Below, one piece after another: positions 9,679 to 21,152 of a DNA stretch of 64,000 bases. The translations under genes and the position numbers were made by a program. The stretch is from Lasiosphaeris hirsuta. Its lineage: Eukaryota; Ascomycota; Sordariomycetes; Sordariales; Lasiosphaeriaceae. Numbering within the stretch: the first letter of the stretch is position 1; each line of letters opens with the position of its first letter. The stretch lies in contig JAUKUA010000002.1 in the NCBI GenBank assembly GCA_030549175.1, positions 1,860,001 through 1,924,000 on the forward strand, in the 5' to 3' direction. The notes under the pieces are model-generated. The model made no database searches, was not told the origin of the DNA, and was given only the letters and a program-made list of their open reading frames with translations.

Positions 9679-12505
9679 ATGGGGGACAAGCCAGCAGCCG
9701 TCGACGCGAACGTCGAGATTACGGCGGACATGTCGGACCGCGATGCAGAAAAGACGCCGCGGTCGGATCGCATCAGCGACCAGATCCCGCACAAGCTGCT
9801 CGAGGAGATTGCGCCCAATGGCGAGGGCGAGTACATCCTGGACAAGATCAACAACATGACTGAGGAGGAGGCCGTGGCCATCATCCAGGAGTCGCACAAG
9901 TTCCACGCCGACGACTGGAACTTCCCATCCGACATGCGCGAGCGCATGCGCCGTCTGCTCGAGGGGCCCAAGCTGTATGGCGAGTTCTACGATCGTGATT
10001 TGAGGATTGACGCCACTATGCTGCGGTACTCATCCCCCTATCCCGGCGTGCGCGCCGTGGCCGACTCCATCGACGACCAGAACGTCCCCATCGAGACGGT
10101 GCGGGCCTACTTCCTGGGCATCTCGTGGGCCGTCATTGGCACCTTCATGTCGACCTTTTTCAACAGCAGATTCCCGTCTATTAGTATGTCTCCAGGCACC
10201 CCCCCCCCCCCGTGATATCGCTGCAGCAGCCCGTCTGACGGTGGGCGCGTTCCAAGGTCTCAATGGCTCTGTCATCCAGATCCTGCTGTTCCCATGCGCC
10301 AAGTTCCTCGAGTGGGTGCTCCCCGATTGGGGGGTGACGATTGCCGGTGTGCGCCATTCACTTAATCCTGGCCCCTGGACGTTCAAGGAGCAGATGTTTG
10401 CGACCATTACATATAATATTTCCATATATACGACCAATTCATATGGAATGGCACGTCTTTCTCGCCCAAAAGACGGTCAGGCTATGCTGACAAACAATGT
10501 GGACAGATCCTCGTTCAAAAGCTGGACATTTTCTACGGCCTGAAATTCATCACTTTTGGCTACCAGCTCATGCTAACTCTGTTCGTCCAGCTCATGGGCA
10601 TGGGATTTGCTGGTTACCTCAGGCGTTTCAGCGTGTACCCAGTCAAGGTATGACCACTTTTTTTTTTTTTTTTATTTGGCAGAAGGAGATCCTCACCTCT
10701 AACCCTAATGACAGGCTCTGTGGCCGACCATCCTGCCCATCATAGCAATGAACCGTGCGTTGACGAGGCCCGAGCAAAAGGAGAATATCAATGGTTGGAC
10801 CATCTCACGCTATAGGTTTTTCTACGTTTGCACCCTCTCCATGGCCGTCTACTATTGGCTCCCCGGATACTTGTTCACAGCCCTGTCGACATTCAACTGG
10901 ATGACTTGGATAGCACCGCAGAATCTGACACTGGCCATCCTGACCGGCTCGAATCTGGGACTCGGCCTGTTCAACCCCATTACAACCTTTGACTGGAATG
11001 TGGCTACGAGCTCGTACGCTGCTCTGGCGCAGCCGTTCTTCAGCACCTGCACCATGTGGTTCGGCGCCGTCTTTGGCGGCTGCATCATCCTGGGCATCTA
11101 CTACACCAACATGAACTACACGGCCTTCTTGCCCATCAACTCGAGCTCAGCCTTCGCCAACGACGGGACACCGTACCAGGTCCAAAAAGTGGTGATCAAC
11201 AACAAGCTCGACGAGCAGCTGTACCAGAACTACTCGCCTCCTTTCTACTCGGCGGGGTACATCCTGACGGTGGGGGCAAACTTTGCCTTCTACCCCGTCT
11301 ACTTCCTGTACATCATGGTCAACCAATGGGCCACGGTCGGGCAGGCGTACGTCGACTTCTACAGGGGCCTGCGCCACGGCAAGGGCAACTACGAGGGCGC
11401 AATGGACGTGCACAGCCGGCTCATGGCCAAATATCCAGAGGTTCCGGACTGGTGGTTCCTCCTGATCCTGGTGGCGGCTATTGTTGTGTCCATCATCTTC
11501 CTCCAGATCTACCCGCTCGATACGCCCGTGTGGCTCGTCTTCCTCATGATCGGCATCAACCTCGTGTTCGCGGTCCCGCTGTCGTTCTTGTCGGCCACGA
11601 CGGGCACCAACCTGGGTCTGGGCGCGCTGATCCAGGTCATCACGGGCTTCATGCTCCCTGGAAACCCCAACGCCTTCCTCTTCTCGCAGACGCTCGGGTC
11701 GTGGGCGCTCGCGGGCTACAGCGACAACTACGTGCAGGACCAGAAGCTGGCGCACTATGTCAAGATCCCGCCGCGCGCCGTCTTCCGCAGCCAGATCGGG
11801 ACTATCATCATCACGTGCTTCGTCGCCGTCGCCACGCAGAACTTCATCCTCGAGAACGTCAAGGGCCTGTGCACGCCCGACCAGCCCAGCCGCTTCACGT
11901 GCGCCAACGACGGCATGCCGCTGTACGCCAGCTCGCTGATGTGGGGGCTGCTCGGGTCCGACCGCATGTTCAACTCGCTGTACCCGCTGTTCAAGTGGTG
12001 CTTCCTCATCGGCGCCGCCGTGGCCGTCGTGTTCCTGGTCGGCCAGGGCCTGGGGCCCAAGTACCTGCCGCCGGTCCGGGAGAGGCTGAGGCTACGACTG
12101 CGGCCCGCCACGTTTGCGCTGCTGGACAAGACGCTGTTCCCGTTCGTGGCCTCGCTGCTATGGCTGAATCCGATCCTCATCATCCAGGGCGTGCAGCACT
12201 GGGCACCGTCCAACCTGTCGTACAAGACACCCGGGTTCATCCTCTCGTTCATCTTCATGTACTGGATGCCGAGGCACAGGCTCGCGTGGTGGGAAAAGTA
12301 CAACTACGTCCTCTCGGCGGCGCTGACGGCGGGCGTGGCCATCAGCGCGCTCATCATGTTCTTTGCCGTGGGGTACAACCCCATCCGGTTGACGTGGTGG
12401 GGGAATACCGTGAGCTCGGCGGGCGTGGATGGCTCTGGCAAAGGCATCCTCCCCATCCCAGAGAGGGGTTACTTTGGACCAGACAAGGGGAGTTTTCCGT
12501 ATTGA
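9679..12505 (+). CDS. OPT-family oligopeptide transporter
   Basis: Four exons (9679-10183, 10257-10450, 10507-10647, 10715-12505) give 876 aa, a normal length for fungal small oligopeptide transporters. The acidic cytoplasmic N-terminus (about 120 residues) ends in a DDQNVPIETVRAYFLG motif just before helix 1. Family landmarks follow: NGSVIQILLFPCAKFLEWVLP, FGYQLMLTLFVQLMGMGFAG, RYRFFYVCTLSMAVYYWLPG, NLGLGLFNPITTFDW, GALIQVITGFMLPGNPNAF and LKWCFLIG-type late helices, with 12 or more membrane spans. It should import small peptides by proton symport at the plasma membrane. Intron 1 carries a 13-C run (10199-10211). Intron 2 (10451-10506) must begin with GC (ATG|GCACGT) to keep frame and has a good CTGAC branch site, so it is a probable GC-AG intron. 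The ATG at 9679 was chosen over an upstream GTG frame extension. Confidence 0.92.
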
Positions 12506-12851
12506 GAGAGGGGTTTATGGCATGGAATTCACCGCTACTTGGAATGTGAAACAAAATTTACATATGTTCCAGTCCGAGTTTCCCCTATTACGCTTTGTTG
12601 TGATGACCGTAGTAGGATCGGGTGCCGAATGCCAGCCGATGTGCTGATCTCGGCGCCGGCCAGCAGTTATCGTACCGATCCCGAAGCATTAACCAACTGT
12701 CAACAAGATATAAAGGGATAGTCAAGGCGCCGCTCTGAAATCACGAGAAACATCAATTGCCATTCTTTCCATCATCCAGCTGTCCTGATAACTCCGAGAA
12801 CTCTCAATCAAACCAAAGGGTCTAAAATCACCACACCCACCCACCAAGACC
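12506..12851. other. Intergenic region between tandem genes, 346 bp
   Basis: 3' flank of the OPT gene and promoter/leader of the aldo/keto reductase. The leader just before the ATG is rich in A and C (CAAAC, CACACCCACCCACC), as in many fungal 5' leaders. No gene seen. Confidence 0.5.
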
Positions 12852-13100
12852 ATGTCATCATCCCCGACCTCAGTCGCTACCCGCACCCTCGGTAAGAATG
12901 GCCGCCAGATCCCAGCTCTCGGCTTTGGTCTCATGGTTCTGAGCGCCGCCTATGGCCCCGCCGGGTATTTACTCCTCCATCTCTCTCTCTCTCACTCACT
13001 CTCTCTCACACTCTCTCTCTATTTCTCTCTCTCTCTCTCACTCACTCTCTCTCACACTCTCTCTCTATCTCTCTCTCTCTCTCTCACTCACTCTCTCTCA

Positions 13101-13170
<70 letters not shown>

Positions 13171-14286
13171 TCCATCCACTAACACGGCGCGCGCAGCACC
13201 GACGAGGAGCGCTTCGCTGTCCTCGACCGCGCCTGGGAGCTAGGCCTGCGGAACTGGGACTCGAGCGACCACTACGGCGACAGCGAGAACCTGGTTGGCC
13301 GCTGGTTTGCGCTGCACCCCGAGAGGCGAGCCGACATTTTCCTCGCGACCAAGTTCGGCGTCGTCGTCAAGTTTGGGCCCGATGGGAAGCCCGACGTCAG
13401 TGCCAACACCACCCCGGAGCACACGCGTGCGTCGGCCGAGAAGAGCCTGAAGCGTCTGGGAGCCGGGTGGATTGACCTCTACTACATCTCGCGGCTGGAT
13501 GGGAAGACGCCGATCGAGAAGACGGTGCAGGCGTTGGCGGAGCTGAAGAGGTGAGATCCCCCAGGGGCTAGCCGATAGAGGACCAGGCGGGGGGGAAGAG
13601 GAGTCAACTTACGAAAGATTGCAGCGAGGGAAAAATCAGAGCCATCGGCATCTCGGAGTGCTCCGAGCGGTCTCTCCGACGCGCCTACAAGGTCGCGCCT
13701 ATTGATGCCGTGCAGCTCGAGTACAGCCCGTGGCAGCTCGACATCGAGCGCAAGAGCGGCGACCCGACCCCGGGCGCGGGCCTCTTCGATGCCTGCAAGG
13801 AGCTGGGCATCACTGTCTTTGCCTACTCGCCCCTCGGCCGGGGCTTCCTGACGGGCCAGCTGCGCTCCCTCGACGACCTCCCGGCCAGCGACTCGCGCCG
13901 CCGCAATCCGCGCTTCAGCCCCGAGAACTTCCCCAAGAATATCGAGCTTGTCGAGAAGCTCCAGGCTATTGCGACCCGCAAAGGTATGTTGCCCGGGGTT
14001 TGTTTCCGATTTTGGGCGCGCATCCAGTGCTGACGCCTGCGTGGCAGGCTGCTCGCCCAGTCAGCTCACCCTCGCGTGGCTGATGGCGCAGGGGGATAAC
14101 ATTGTGCCCATTCCCGGCACCAAGTCCAGCAAGTACTTGGAGCAGAACTTGGCCTCGCTTGACGTGGTCATGACAGAGGAGGAGAAGAGAGAAATTCGGG
14201 AGGCCATTGAGACCGTCTCCGTCTCTGGGCATCGTGCCCCTGCAATCGCCGGCCTTGCTGAGTTTGGAGACACGCCGGAGCTGTAA
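12852..14286 (+). CDS. Aldo/keto reductase (AKR13-like), with a Ser in place of the usual catalytic His
   Basis: Exons 12852-12964, 13197-13550, 13625-13983 and 14048-14286 give 354 aa. The protein starts [20 protein letters not shown] and carries a TIM-barrel AKR core. Asp59 and Tyr64 sit in [12 protein letters not shown] and Lys90 in FLATKFG. The strand that normally holds His reads [15 protein letters not shown] (Ser136 in its place). The C-terminal NADPH-binding part reads [16 protein letters not shown]. It should be a soluble NADP(H)-dependent reductase, but the His substitution may alter or weaken carbonyl reduction, so the substrate is unknown. Intron 1 is 232 bp because it contains a CT-rich array; the other introns are 74 and 64 bp. 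The gene lies head-to-tail after the OPT transporter and converges with the HET gene. Confidence 0.9.
12981..13167. repeat. (CT)n microsatellite with a 46-bp higher-order unit inside the reductase intron 1
   Basis: An almost pure CT tract. The interruption CACTCACT followed by CTCTCTCACAC recurs starting at 12993, 13039 and 13085, exactly 46 bp apart, then the tract runs as uninterrupted CT to about 13167. This polypyrimidine/polypurine stretch lies wholly between the donor at 12965 and the acceptor ending at 13196. Confidence 0.9.
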
Positions 14287-14486
14287 AATGGCTGCCGCAA
14301 AGAGAGGCATTCTTGTCTCGGAAGAGGTAAATATTAGTAGACTTGCTTTACTCACTTGCCGTCATACAATACAACCTTTGTTGCTTTGACGGTTAACTTT
14401 GTCAAATGTCTCTCATTTGTCGTATTGCCAGGGGCAGGGGGACTGACGATGCCTTTTATCGCATCTGCCCCGGGGATCTTTTTATG
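14287..14486. other. Short gap between convergent genes, 200 bp
   Basis: 3' flanks of the aldo/keto reductase (+) and the HET gene (-). No gene or distinctive structure seen. Confidence 0.5.
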
Positions 14487-16830
14487 CTATACAAGACGAA
14501 ATGTCTTTAAAGCAGCACCTCTCCGTTCCAATGCTTTCAAAGACATTCTCGGGTCATGGTTGACTATCTCCCCAGTCGAAAGGTTCTCAAAGTGCTGGGA
14601 AATCTCGGGGTCATCAGCTGTCCTGTCCACGTCGAGACGCCTCCATCCTTGAAGCGGTGGTAACCGAGGGTCATCATCAACCAGCTGTCCCGTCTTCGAG
14701 TTGTGATAACGATATATGCTGGCGTCCCCGGTAGTGTTTAGAAATATCTGCACGCCCCAAGGTTGTGGAAGACGCCCGAGAAGGCATACTCCATCGTGAA
14801 ACCCAAATATCAAGCCCTCACCAACAACCTGGTATGTTCCATCGGGACCTCTTCGTAATATCATGGGAGCGTCATGCCCTAGCATGACGGTAACAATGTC
14901 ACCTATATTGCAGTCGGGTTAACATGATGAACTTCAACCCCCCAACACCAAACACAGCACACTTACCTGGTTCCATACCTTGGGGGCCCAGTCCTATGTA
15001 ACCCCCTGCTGTGGAGAAGAGCTTCCTCTGAAACAAAACACTCTCGACAGACGAAAGGAATAGGGCGCTGACAGGGCCCTCCTCCTCTATGGGTCCATCA
15101 CTTTGGAGAACATATTTTTGCAAGTAATCTCCCCATTCCTCCAGGGTGGGCAGTCTCAGCAGCCAAGAGTGCCTCTCCTCGACCTTAAGTAGGCAATACC
15201 TCTTGTCGACGCGCATCGCGCAGAGCGTCATGGCGAGGGCGTCCAACATGGATCCGCCCCCGGGGTAAGGGCGTTCAAGGTGTTCAAGGTTCCAGCCCCT
15301 AACAATCTCGAGCCCATCCCCAATAGCCTCTGAAGACTCCGGCTAGATGGTTGTGATCGTGTCTGCCTCTACTCCGGAGACCTCAAGGGTGTCGGGCTCA
15401 GTGTACCGAGCAATGCAGCGGGACATAGCCGCCGAGAATTGCTGTCGGATGGATTCAATAGTCGGTGGCGGCAAGATGAGATCCGGAACCCATGACGGGG
15501 CGTCAATGGCACGGCCATAACCGGTATCTATGCACCCGCGAAGGGCGTCAAGGCGGCCAAAGTGTTCAATCTGCGCCAGTGTTGAGCTCTTGTACACGTC
15601 CTCCACAGAGAGCGAATAGTCGGCCGGAACACGTTTTCGGAGCCCCTCGGACATGAGACCGAGTAAGCCGTAGACCCTGTCCCGCTGATTCGAGCAGTCG
15701 CGGTTGTAGATGCTCATGGTAAGCTGCGAGTAGGCCGCTGCCCTGTCATACGTCGCGAGGCCTGCAATGCTTGCCACCTCACCACGAAACTCTTTCGACG
15801 GAAGGTGGTATTTTGTGGACAGACACAGGGCGGCGCGGCGGAAGGCGACCCACATCACCTCGTCTTCGCCGCATTGCACGACGGCTCGCGCATTGGCGAG
15901 GTTGACTTCCTGCACGACCCAGACGCGGGTGAACCAAAGGCGCTGGAAGAAACGGAGGATGGCGCGCCACGTCTCGCCGTCGTAGGGGAGGTCGTGGTTG
16001 TTGTGATACCAGCCCCCCTCGACTGCGCCGGGCATGCCGACCAAGTGGTTCTCGCGAGTCACCTGGACTTGCTCAGCGAGAAATCGCAGGGTAGAAATGG
16101 CCAGCTTGCTCTGGCGAGACCCCGGGCCGAGCCAGACCACGACGCGGTATGCGAGGCGGTATAGGTGCGGCATGCGTTGCACCTGCGCGTTCCGCTCCGC
16201 CATGTCCTCTTGATTGATGCATATCGCGTCGATCCAGAGCGTCCTTGGCTTGTCCCGGTAGCGCAAGTGATTCAGGGCAACGGCCAAGTTTTTGCCAACC
16301 AGCAGCTTGGTTTGTGCTCTCTTTTGGTTTGGGTCCTCGACGAGAATCGTTTTGCGACTGCTGGGGGACCCCCACGTGTACGAGAGCGCCTCAAAGTAGG
16401 GCGTGCCCGGCACATCCTGGGTGGAAGTCCGGGCTACATCCAACTCCCTGGAGACCGGGTGGCTCCACGAGGAAGCATCGAGGTCTTCGTTGACGTAGAT
16501 GTACGGGCCTTCCCAGGTTTCATAGGCAACCCAGCCGGCCGGGAGCGTCTTTTGTATTTCTTTGAGAGCCTGCTTGCCCGAACTGAGCTGTTCGACATAT
16601 TCAGGGAGACGGGCGTGTTTTATTTGGATGGCGATGGGTTCATCGTCGCCGCCAGGCAGCAGTGTGATAAGTCGAATGTCTTTTGTTCCATCCCTGAGAT
16701 CACTGTATTCGTAATTGTCGAGTGAGCGTATAGAACCCGACTTGATCAGACCCTTGCTCTTCTCGTAAGATTGCTGCTCAAGAGTTGCCCCATGTTGGCT
16801 GGCGAACTTGGACCGAGTGGTAGTTACCAT
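14487..16830 (-). CDS. HET-domain (heterokaryon incompatibility) protein with WW-like modules; frame interrupted by an in-frame TAG
   Basis: The reading frame runs from ATG 16830 to 14967, is spliced by a GT-AG intron (14966-14903), and ends in exon 14902-14487: 760 codons in all. Codon 496 (15345-15343) is TAG, yet the same frame continues cleanly after it with family-like sequence. The intact first part (495 aa) contains the HET core: FEALSYTWGS (about 146-155), LWIDAICINQED, VVVWLGPGS and WFTRVWVVQEV. A WW-like module (LPAGWVAYETWEGPYIYVNE to SHP, about 96-125) interrupts the usual HET N-terminal segment. After the TAG come the expected distal HET parts, including VTVMLGHDAPMILRRGPDG and GEGLIFGFHDGVCLLG. 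Two further WW-like units follow, each with an N-x-x-TG-x turn and a closing DPR (HNSKTGQLVDDDPR; ENLSTGEIVNHDPR). HET proteins trigger cell death on non-self recognition. This allele is either truncated or a pseudogene. The TAG could arise from CAG by one C-to-T change. Confidence 0.85.
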
Positions 16831-18834
16831 TCTTAAGAATTCATGCGAAAATATGGAAAGAATGTCTTCTTCATTCTAAACACCTCTGCTCCCCGCACCA
16901 AGTCTGGCGGCAACAGACTGTCACGTGCAAAGATATCCGACCCCAGCTTTCCAAGAATGCCTTATGAAATAACAGAAAGGCATTTTTTTTTCTGGGGGGG
17001 CGAAAGGGGGGGGGGGGTGCCAGAAATGCCCTTTTTGGTACTGGAAAGACCTTTTTAGACACTTAATATGCCTTTCAAAATTCCAAAAAGGCCTTAAAAT
17101 CCCAAAAAGGCCTTTGGGGATGGTCACACGGAACACCGTTTCCACTGAGAGGGATATTGAAGACCCGATAGTTAATTAAGCCCATTGTAACATAAATAAC
17201 GGCATTCCTAGCATTTTTAAAGCCTCTTTTGAAATGCATACTTAATGCAACGTAAGGCCTTCCCCATATCCACAACGGGTTATCCTTTCTGATATTTAGA
17301 GCTTCAAAGTCCCGTGCCACTAAACAATCCAAGGTTGCATTGTATAGAGCTGCCAGTGTGGTATCGCTGTCAGCTAGAGGGGTGATCCCCTGCAGCCTAG
17401 GCTATCCGCTTCCGAGAGAATGCGCCCAGCCGCGGCCGGGTTAATGCATAACAGCAGGGCTGCTTTGGCCCGATGCGACCTGGTGACACGAAAGATCAGA
17501 CGCGGCGTTGGTCAGATCCAAACATGCGCCTACCCCGGAAGCAACGAAAAACAGAACGGATGAAGATGCACGGCGGGCCTATGTCGTGCAAGGAAGGTAC
17601 TAGAGACGATGAAATGAGCATACGATCCGTCTATCTGCACTACCTTGGGTAACTGAAAGTAAGGTAATGTTGGGTTGGCTTTCAGTTTAACTGATCAGGA
17701 GGGCGTGCTGATGTGCATGGGAAATAATACACACGAATATGGAACAGGACTCAAGAAGTGGCCAAACTCAGCACTTTTTCCTATCGCGCTGGGCAAATCC
17801 CTTTTAGTCCATCACACTCCCCGAGTTGGGCCATTGTCTTCGGTGGCAGGCGGGCGCTACCGTACCTTGTCTGGGGGCCGGAACCAACTGACTGGGAAGG
17901 GGGGTTTCGGTGTTTGATCGCCAGGGGCCTTCTTTCCAGGAGGGCTGGAAGCTTTCCAGCTCGGTTCTTTGAACTCCGAGCGTGCAAAAGGATCAAGCTT
18001 CATTGGGCCGTGCATTTGAAAGCAAGGAGAGAAAAAGATGCAAATGTCTGTGTGTTTTTAAACTTCGCAGCCCCATTCTGCAGCGGAGCAGTGTTGATTT
18101 TCGCGTTGCACCTTCCATTGGAGAATAAAAACAGACAGACCTGCATTTCTTCAGCTAAAGTTACCTTACCTGGCATCCAAAGCTATAAGACGGCCCAGCA
18201 AGCCGTCCCTTTCCCCTAATTCCCGGAATGCGCGAGACCCGCAGCCCGCCGCGCTTCCATTCCCCGGACGCCGTAGTAAAGACGGCCGCCGTACCATTGG
18301 GAAACCACTGCTCTCTGCCCCGCCAAGTGGCTTGGCCAAGCTGTTTCTCTGGCTGCCCAGCCCTGTGGCGGTTTAGGAAGCCACACCCTTGTCCTCGTCC
18401 CATGTGCGAGATGGTCTGCCATCAATCTCCAGCCAATGGCCACTCTTCTCTCAACAATGGCTCTTGTGAGAGATTCCCCTTTTATCCCTGCCCCTTCCGT
18501 CGTCCCTACTTGGGAACTATCGAAACCCAGAAGCGATCCCCCGGCAGGACCGTTACCTTGCACTTCACCTGGTCGTCCAAGTCAAACACTAGGGCACTCT
18601 TTTCGGGACATGGACGCTTTCTTTTCTCTCGGCAGAGTTGTTCTCACGCATATCTATCCTGAAGATCCGCTTGTGGATCTGTTGCTCACAGCTTCTTGAT
18701 CATCAATGCTCTTTTGTTCACTCTTTTTGACATTCTGCGTTGCGCGCCTGGCCAGTCCTTCTTTTATTCGTGGGCACAGGTGCCACTTTACTTATATTCC
18801 TTTTACTTTACGGCTTTAATACGCCCTCTTTAGC
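16831..18834. other. Divergent intergenic region, 2.0 kb, partly AT-rich with degenerate repeats
   Basis: Upstream of both the HET gene (-) and receptor 2 (+). The segment 16950-17330 is visibly more AT-rich than its surroundings and holds iterated AAAGGC/GCCTTT elements. An 85-codon minus-strand frame at 17332-17075 could be a relic of something older but matches no family I recognise. Open frames at 17.7-18.7 kb show no motifs. Confidence 0.5.
16950..17262. repeat. Cluster of degenerate A/T-GGCC-T short repeats
   Basis: Variants of AAA(A)GGCCTTTT or its complement-like GCCTTT/TGCC form occur near 16954, 16975, 17023, 17044, 17066, 17085 and 17104, mostly 18-24 bp apart, and again near 17220 and 17253. 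Two poly(G) runs (7 and 12 G) sit in the middle at 16994-17017. The repeats are imperfect, so I infer either a decayed minisatellite or the edge of an old mobile element. Confidence 0.5.
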
Positions 18835-20267
18835 ATGTCTTTTCAGGATATTGCCTCGATCGGCAACAAGGCCGGCTCTCGGCCAACCGACGAACAAAAA
18901 AAGACTATCGAATCAATGGGACCGGTAATGCGTGTTGCCTGCTGGGTTCTGGTGGGCTCATCCGGTCTCTTCCTGGGGCTGCGCATCTACTGCAAGTCAC
19001 TAAAGAAAAGAGGGCTGTGGTGGGATGACTACCTCCTGGTGGCCGCTTGGGTATGTCACATGTGTGGCACTCTGTCATCAACCCATCCAACCAAACCTCC
19101 TTGCTAATTGCAGCTCAGCTTGCCCTGATTGGCGATGTGTCGGTCAACACGGCAAATCTGTCACTAGGCTTCGGCATGCACACATTGGATATCAATCCAG
19201 CGAACCTGCCCACTATCGGACTGCTAAGTCATATGTCTGGGTCATTGGCCCTTTTCGGCGCCGTCTGGAGTAAGACTTCGTTCGGCATGACCATGCTTCG
19301 AATAACCGAGAAGGGTACCAAGGCGGCTGTCTGGTTTATCATCGTCAGCATGAACTTGGCCATGAGCATCAACGTTCTTACCACATGGATCGAGTGTAAC
19401 CCAATACCCAAGGGCTGGGACAAGACCATAAACGGCATATGCTGGGATCCAAAAGTCAATACGTACTTTGGAGTCTTTGCATCAGGTCAGTACTTGAGAG
19501 AATCAAGGTGAATGGAACATGCAGAACCCCGTGGCTGACAATCATCACCCCTCGATAGTCTACTCTGGCCTCATGGACATTGTACTTGCTTTGTTACCGT
19601 GGATGATCATTTGGAAACTGCAGATGAGGAGAAAGGAAAAGGTTGGCATCGCCGTCGCCATGAGCATGGGTGTTTTGTCAGTGCTGTCCTTGTCTCGGCT
19701 CCTTGTGCGGTGCTCGTGTGCTGACCCGAGTAATAGCGCCGGCTGTGCGGCATTCATCAAAAGCTCCAAAATCCCCCTGGTTCTGGCTGGCGACTTCACT
19801 TGTTCGTATCACCTGTCAAGTAAATTGGTACTCTCGCTGCGGTCTAACAACGTTCCACAGATGAGGGGTATGATCTTGTAATATGGGGAGTTGCTGAGGT
19901 GTCCATCACCATCATGGCCACCTCCATTCCTTTGCTCCGTGTGCTCTTCCGCGAAGTGCGAAGCATTACACAGAAAAAATACGGAGCCCAAGTTGAATCA
20001 GCGAGCGGCGACACGTACCAGAGGAAAAGCTATGGGGCGGGTGCCTTGCAGCGGGCAAGCACCGTGATCGTGACGGCAGATTCTTACCCCTGGAAGATGG
20101 ATCTCGACCCGAGCAGCTACCCCAACACCATCCAAGAGGATGACAGAAGCAGTCACAGCGGCGACAGTCCACAAAAGTCCAGCTCCGGCAGGATTTGGCA
20201 GACACAAGAGATCACGGTTCAGTACCACCAAAGGGGCGCGGGTGATGACATGGGCCCCATGGTATAA
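18835..20267 (+). CDS. PTH11-like rhodopsin-domain integral membrane protein (receptor 2)
   Basis: Exons 18835-19050, 19119-19485, 19559-19676, 19737-19801 and 19861-20267 give 390 aa; all introns are GT-AG. The acceptor at 19118, not the nearer AG at 19113, is required to keep frame. Landmarks are VACWVLVGSSGLFLGLRIY, LWWDDYLLVAAW, LSLGFGMH, a KTSFGMTMLRIT helix, TTWIECNPIPKGWD, VYSGLMDIVLALLPWMIIW, SSKIPLVLAGDFTYEGYDL and IWGVAEVSITIM. A polar Ser-rich cytoplasmic tail of about 110 residues follows. Same superfamily as the gene at 5711-7323 but clearly divergent from it. It is probably a plasma-membrane sensor; ligand unknown. Confidence 0.88.
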
Positions 20268-21152
20268 CACGAACCGCGTAGAGAGTGGCACACGGATGCC
20301 TCACTAATGATATGGGAGCTTTTAGGAGGCTCTCTACGCGCCATGATCGACTGCCGGCGGACAGTTTTTGTAATTTGAAGGGGGCAAGGCGAGTTATACA
20401 GAGGGGGAGGTGTGTGACTTTAGTGATACCAACACGAGCTAAAACTTCAGGGCAATGCAATATTAATTTGCGCACAAACTCATTGGCGAGCTTCTTGAAA
20501 TAAAAACCCAGTGCGGCACCTAAACAGACTCTCTCCACGCACCTCCTATTTTGGGCTTGATACCGCCATCAAGACTGGCAGCTTGTTTTCTGGATGCTTA
20601 CATGTAGTGTTGCAGATTTAGGGACACAGCATGGCAAATATCCCTCAGTAAAGTATGTGCGTTCATCCCGGACTAAAACAGTGCCACTAGACGCTTTACC
20701 GCATACCCGTCTGTCTTGATCTGAGCACAAGCAGGTCGGAATTGAAAGGCAAGCTGTGTTGGTTTTGTAACACCCGAACCCGAGTCTTGTTATTTCGGCT
20801 GCGCCTGAAGTTCGTCATAGTGGGATACAAGGCTCGAGACGCCGCACTGCATATTATTTCGATGTATTGTTTGCACTTTTCCTTAGCTAGCCAACGCCAA
20901 GCCCAGCCTCCAGATTTCTTCGATGACAGCGGCCATCACATCGTCTGTGACATATATGACGATCGTTAGGTCGATTGCGCGTACCATGGCATACTGAGCC
21001 CATAACAGCCCTTAAATATCTGCTCGGCCTTGTCTTACGGGCTTCCAGCTTTTCTCCTACCTCCCGCCCCGGGTCTCATCCTCGTTGAGAACTGCCACCT
21101 TCTCCAACCCCAAGGCGACAGATACAAGGGCCCCCATTGGGTTCCCGCCACA
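20268..21152. other. Intergenic region, 885 bp
   Basis: 3' flank of receptor 2 and promoter of the aspartic protease gene. No gene supported. The protease leader is CT/C-rich (about 21040-21110). Confidence 0.5.

Noticed and set aside
11056..12549. 497-codon plus-strand frame overlapping the OPT gene
   Set aside because: Out-of-frame shadow of a long GC-rich exon; Arg/His/Gly-rich and without membrane helices.
15307..15384. Small intron removing the HET in-frame TAG
   Set aside because: GT sites upstream of the TAG are in phase 0, but the next acceptors are in phase 1 or 2. The only phase-correct combination is a 39-nt intron ending at the TAG itself, shorter than any other intron here and removing conserved residues.
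17075..17332. 85-codon minus-strand frame as a transposon protein remnant
   Set aside because: Looks somewhat protein-like but matches no transposase or reverse transcriptase motif I know; kept only as part of the AT-rich repeat description.
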